Of a stretch of 64,000 bases of DNA, positions 61,521-64,000 are shown piece by piece (within the stretch, counting starts at the first letter, position 1; the number at the start of each line of letters is the position of its first letter). The DNA is from Chitinophaga dinghuensis (GTDB taxonomy: Bacteria > Bacteroidota > Bacteroidia > Chitinophagales > Chitinophagaceae): positions 310,028-374,027 of the forward strand of contig NZ_QLMA01000009.1 in assembly GCF_003259435.1 (NCBI RefSeq). The letters are read 5' to 3'. The notes under the pieces were generated by a model that saw nothing but the letters and a program-made list of their open reading frames with translations, was not told the origin of the DNA and searched no databases. Position numbers and translations under genes: made by a program.

Positions 61521-62140
61521 TACAAGGCTCTTAATTCAAATTTCTGCTTCTTACAGAATTCCAGTACTCTGGGAAGTGCGTAGGAAAGCCGCTCCCAGGC
61601 TTTAGTACTATCATGGAAAACGACGATGGCGCCGGGTTTTAACTTGAAAACCACATTCTGTACGCAAGCCTCCCCGTTTATATCGGTATCAAAATCGCCA
61701 CTGAGCAAATCCCACATAATTATTTTAGCCCCAGGAATCTGCTTTTTCAACATACGTATCTGGAAAGGTGTTATCCTCCCATATGGAGGACGGAATAAAG
61801 GCGAGTCAATATATTCCCTCGCCAGCATCACATTCTCAATGTATTTCTCCGTACTGGTTTTCCAGCCGTTGACATGATTGTGGGTATGATTGCCGATACT
61901 ATGGCCTTCTTCCAGAATGCGCTGATAAATTTCAGGATAAGCAATAACATTTTTACCAATACAGAAGAAGGTGCCTTTGGCGCCATATTTCTTTAGCTGG
62001 TCTAACACGAAGGGGGTTGCTTCAGGATGTGGTCCATCATCAAAAGTGAGATAAACAGCATTCGTACTGGCAGGCATATCCCAGATACAACTGCTGTATA
62101 TTGCTTTGATTATTCCAGGTGTTTTGGTAAGATAGAACAT
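61520..62140 (-). CDS. polysaccharide deacetylase (NodB-like, CE4)
   Basis: A 206-residue metal-dependent deacetylase. Catalytic Asp pair is in 'YLTFDDGPHPEATPF' and metal ligands are in 'GHSIGNHTHNHVNGW'. 'LFRPPYGRITPFQIRM' and the Asp in 'MWDLLSGDFDTDI' are further motifs, with the final His in 'GAIVVFHDSTKAWERL'. It has no signal peptide, so a cytoplasmic or alternatively exported role is unclear. Substrates may be N-acetylglucosamine polymers such as peptidoglycan or a capsule. Confidence 0.92.
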   Translation of the reverse strand: MFYLTKTPGIIKAIYSSCIWDMPASTNAVYLTFDDGPHPEATPFVLDQLKKYGAKGTFFCIGKNVIAYPEIYQRILEEGHSIGNHTHNHVNGWKTSTEKYIENVMLAREYIDSPLFRPPYGRITPFQIRMLKKQIPGAKIIMWDLLSGDFDTDINGEACVQNVVFKLKPGAIVVFHDSTKAWERLSYALPRVLEFCKKQKFELRAL

Positions 62141-62259
62141 GTGTCAGGCAGCGTTTGAAGCTCTGCTCCTGCAAGATAAGCAATGATCTTTTTGGGATGA
62201 CAGAATTAAAAAATTTTAATCCGGACAACTATAATGCTGGTAGCCAAATGGTAAAACCT

Positions 62260-62267
62260 TAACTTTG
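62260..62267 (+). promoter_or_regulatory. -7 promoter element of gltX
   Basis: TAACTTTG matches TAnnTTTG and ends 6 bases before the ATG at 62274. Transcription would begin at or next to the start codon, so the message may be leaderless. Confidence 0.4.
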
Positions 62268-62273
62268 TCATCT

Positions 62274-63830
62274 ATGAATAACAGGAAAGTAAGAGTGCGT
62301 TTTGCGCCCAGTCCTACTGGTGGCTTACATCTCGGAGGTGTGCGCACCGTTTTGTTCAATTACTTGTTTGCAAAGCATCACAAGGGAGAATTTGTGCTGC
62401 GTATCGAAGATACTGACCAGACCCGTTATGTTGCGGGTGCGGAGGAATATATCAATGAATGCCTTCGCTGGTGTGGGCTGGAACCGGATGAAAGTCCTTC
62501 AAAAGGCGGCCCTTATGCCCCTTACCGCCAGAGTGAACGTAAAGCATCATACCGCCAATACGCAGAGAAGCTGGTAGCTTCCGGCCATGCATACTATGCA
62601 TTTGATACCCCGGAAGAATTGGAAGAAATGCGCGTTAGGCTGAAAACGCCCGAAAACCCAGCCCCTCAGTACAACCACATTGTACGTGAGAAAATGAAGA
62701 ATTCACTTACCCTACAGGATAGCGAAGTACAAGACCTGTTGGCTAAAAATACGCCACACGTTATCCGTATCAAAATGCCGGAAAATGATACCCTCATTTT
62801 CACGGACATGATCAGAGGCGAAGTGTCCTTCAATACCGGCATGGTAGACGATAAAGTACTGCTTAAAGCAGATGGTATGCCTACCTATCACCTCGCAGTA
62901 GTGGTAGACGACTATCTCATGAAAATAACCCATGCTTTCCGTGGTGAAGAATGGCTGCCTTCCGCTCCCGTTCATATCCTCCTCTGGAAACACCTGGGTT
63001 GGGAGTCCGAAATGCCTGAATGGGCGCATCTCCCACTGATCCTCAAACCAGATGGTAACGGTAAACTGAGCAAACGCGATGGCGACAGACTCGGATTCCC
63101 GGTATATGCCATGAACTGGTCAGATCCCCGCAGCGGCGAATTCACCAAAGGTTTCCGCGAACTGGGCTTCCTGCCAGAAGCATTCATCAACATGCTGGTA
63201 ATGCTCGGATGGAACGATGGCTCCGAACAGGAAATCTTCTCTATGGAAGAACTGATCGCCAAGTTCTCTATGGACCGCGTTCATAAAGCCGGCGCGAAAT
63301 TCGATTTCGAAAAAGCAAAATGGTTCAACCACCAATATATCCATCATAAGGATAACGAAAGCCTGGCAGCCCTCCTCCAGCCTATGCTGGCAGAAAAGGA
63401 TGTTCACGCCGGACTGGAATTCGTAGCACAGGTAGCTGGTCTCGTAAAAGAACGCCTCTACGTACTCTCCGAATTCTGGGAACACAGCTTCTTCTTCTTC
63501 GAACGCCCGAAATCATATGATACCGGCGCCGTAGTACCAAAATGGAATGAAGCAAAAGAGAAATTCTTCACAACCTGGTTGCCTAAACTAGACAAACTGC
63601 CTAAACAACCAGGCGCCGCTGAACTAGAAGCCAGCTTCAAAGAACTGGCCGCCGAAATGCAAATCAAAGTAGGAGAACTGCAACTGCCTTTCCGTATTAT
63701 GCTGACTGGCGGTAAATTCGGCCCTCCTGTATTCGATATTGCATCTACACTGGGCGTAACCGAAACACAAAAACGTATAGCCATCGGCGTGGATACCTAC
63801 CGTAAAGCGGCCGATACTACCAACGCATAA
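62274..63830 (+). CDS. gltX: glutamate-tRNA ligase
   Basis: A 518-residue class I aminoacyl-tRNA synthetase. The HIGH-type motif is in 'RFAPSPTGGLHLGGVRTVLF' and the KMSKS-type motif is in 'GKLSKRDGDRLGFPVYAM'. 'EFVLRIEDTDQTRY' and 'TYHLAVVVDDYLMKITHAFR' are family blocks. The start is at MNNRKVRVRFAP (62274); a TTG 9 bases upstream is in frame but not needed. It charges tRNA-Glu. Because no glutaminyl-tRNA synthetase gene is seen here, it is not possible to say if it is discriminating. Confidence 0.96.
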   Translation: MNNRKVRVRFAPSPTGGLHLGGVRTVLFNYLFAKHHKGEFVLRIEDTDQTRYVAGAEEYINECLRWCGLEPDESPSKGGPYAPYRQSERKASYRQYAEKLVASGHAYYAFDTPEELEEMRVRLKTPENPAPQYNHIVREKMKNSLTLQDSEVQDLLAKNTPHVIRIKMPENDTLIFTDMIRGEVSFNTGMVDDKVLLKADGMPTYHLAVVVDDYLMKITHAFRGEEWLPSAPVHILLWKHLGWESEMPEWAHLPLILKPDGNGKLSKRDGDRLGFPVYAMNWSDPRSGEFTKGFRELGFLPEAFINMLVMLGWNDGSEQEIFSMEELIAKFSMDRVHKAGAKFDFEKAKWFNHQYIHHKDNESLAALLQPMLAEKDVHAGLEFVAQVAGLVKERLYVLSEFWEHSFFFFERPKSYDTGAVVPKWNEAKEKFFTTWLPKLDKLPKQPGAAELEASFKELAAEMQIKVGELQLPFRIMLTGGKFGPPVFDIASTLGVTETQKRIAIGVDTYRKAADTTNA

Positions 63831-63905
63831 CTGATTGCAGGTGAAATTCTCCTGCCTGTCAGCCCTGCACAGTGGCAGGGATCATAAAAAAAGGATTGAC
63901 ATCTC

Positions 63906-64000
63906 TGGACTGCTCCCCAAAAGTTGGATAAAAAAATTAAGTATTTTGGAACTGAGCTCGGTATTTTACCGGGCTCATTCCATTTAGATTTAGTCTGATT
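63906..64000. mobile_element. end of an IS3-family insertion sequence (cut by window edge)
   Basis: The terminal sequence TGGACTGCTCCCCAAAAGTT, with GGA next (63906-63928), matches the kind of terminal inverted repeat found in Bacteroidota IS3/IS150-group elements (TG...C-C-C-C-A-A-A-A-G-T-T-G-G). The transposase tail lies directly inside it on the minus strand. The other end is outside the window. The element sits 75 bases after gltX. Confidence 0.75.
63937..64000 (-). CDS. IS3-family transposase, C-terminal end (partial)
   Basis: The last 20 codons of a transposase are visible, ending at TAA. They read IRLNLNGMSPVKYRAQFQNT, the family's characteristic C-terminal tail after the rve integrase core. 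The rest of the gene continues beyond the right edge, so intactness cannot be judged. Confidence 0.78.
   Translation of the reverse strand, partial: IRLNLNGMSPVKYRAQFQNT

Overview
The window looks like a chromosomal segment of a Bacteroidota bacterium, most likely of the Chitinophaga/Chitinophagaceae type. The grounds are a FecR / TonB-receptor cassette, LytS/LytTR sensor-regulator pairs, many lipoproteins with a Cys-Lys/Arg-Lys-Asp start to the mature chain, DUF4395, WYL and HxlR regulators, Bacteroidota-type TssD/VgrG, and several promoters with the Bacteroidota -7 element TAnnTTTG. This assignment is inferred from gene families; no rRNA is present.

Layout. 1-8.3 kb: end of a fibre-like protein, a tandem pair of small membrane proteins, an orphan FecR, a large TonB-dependent receptor and two surface lipoproteins. 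8.3-17 kb: an ECF sigma factor with an S41 peptidase lipoprotein, a glycerophosphodiesterase, and a complete RND efflux operon (adaptor, pump, TolC-like channel). 17-21.4 kb: acpP-fabF-rnc, then a GyrI-like protein and a WYL regulator. 21.6-24.4 kb: a tandem/inverted repeat cluster directly behind cydAB. 24.8-26.3 kb: a divergent oxidoreductase/HxlR pair with a probable operator. 26.3-35.7 kb: a run of minus-strand genes, acyltransferase, LytS kinase, LytTR regulator, bestrophin, and then an SMC-like Wadjet/MksBEF system (jetA, jetB, jetC) that lacks jetD here.

35.9-43.7 kb: a cysteine-less peroxiredoxin-like protein, then a type VI secretion effector island: PAS-LuxR regulator, TssD (Hcp), VgrG, a DUF4280 (PAAR-like) protein fused to a GH19 muramidase/chitinase domain and an L,D-transpeptidase-like domain, and a likely membrane-anchored immunity protein. 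43.7-51.6 kb: outer-membrane barrel, S41 peptidase, desaturase, DUF3298 lipoprotein, class V aminotransferase and DUF4395 membrane protein, divergent from a second LytS/LytTR pair.

51.7-57.4 kb: a region with a metal-handling flavour. It holds two tandem AraC-type regulators, one with an HMA-like CxxC domain, a 59-residue membrane protein, a third AraC regulator, a 38-residue metallothionein-like peptide with nine cysteines, a GNAT protein with a cysteine-rich tail, and a TonB-dependent receptor. 57.5-64 kb: tRNA-Ser(GGA), aquaporin, asparaginase, TatD, a lipoprotein, a polysaccharide deacetylase, gltX, and the end of an IS3-family insertion sequence cut by the window edge.

The best candidates for undescribed biology are the Cys-rich peptide / Cys-tailed GNAT / TonB receptor cassette, the three-domain type VI effector with its putative immunity gene, and the jetD-less Wadjet-like condensin.
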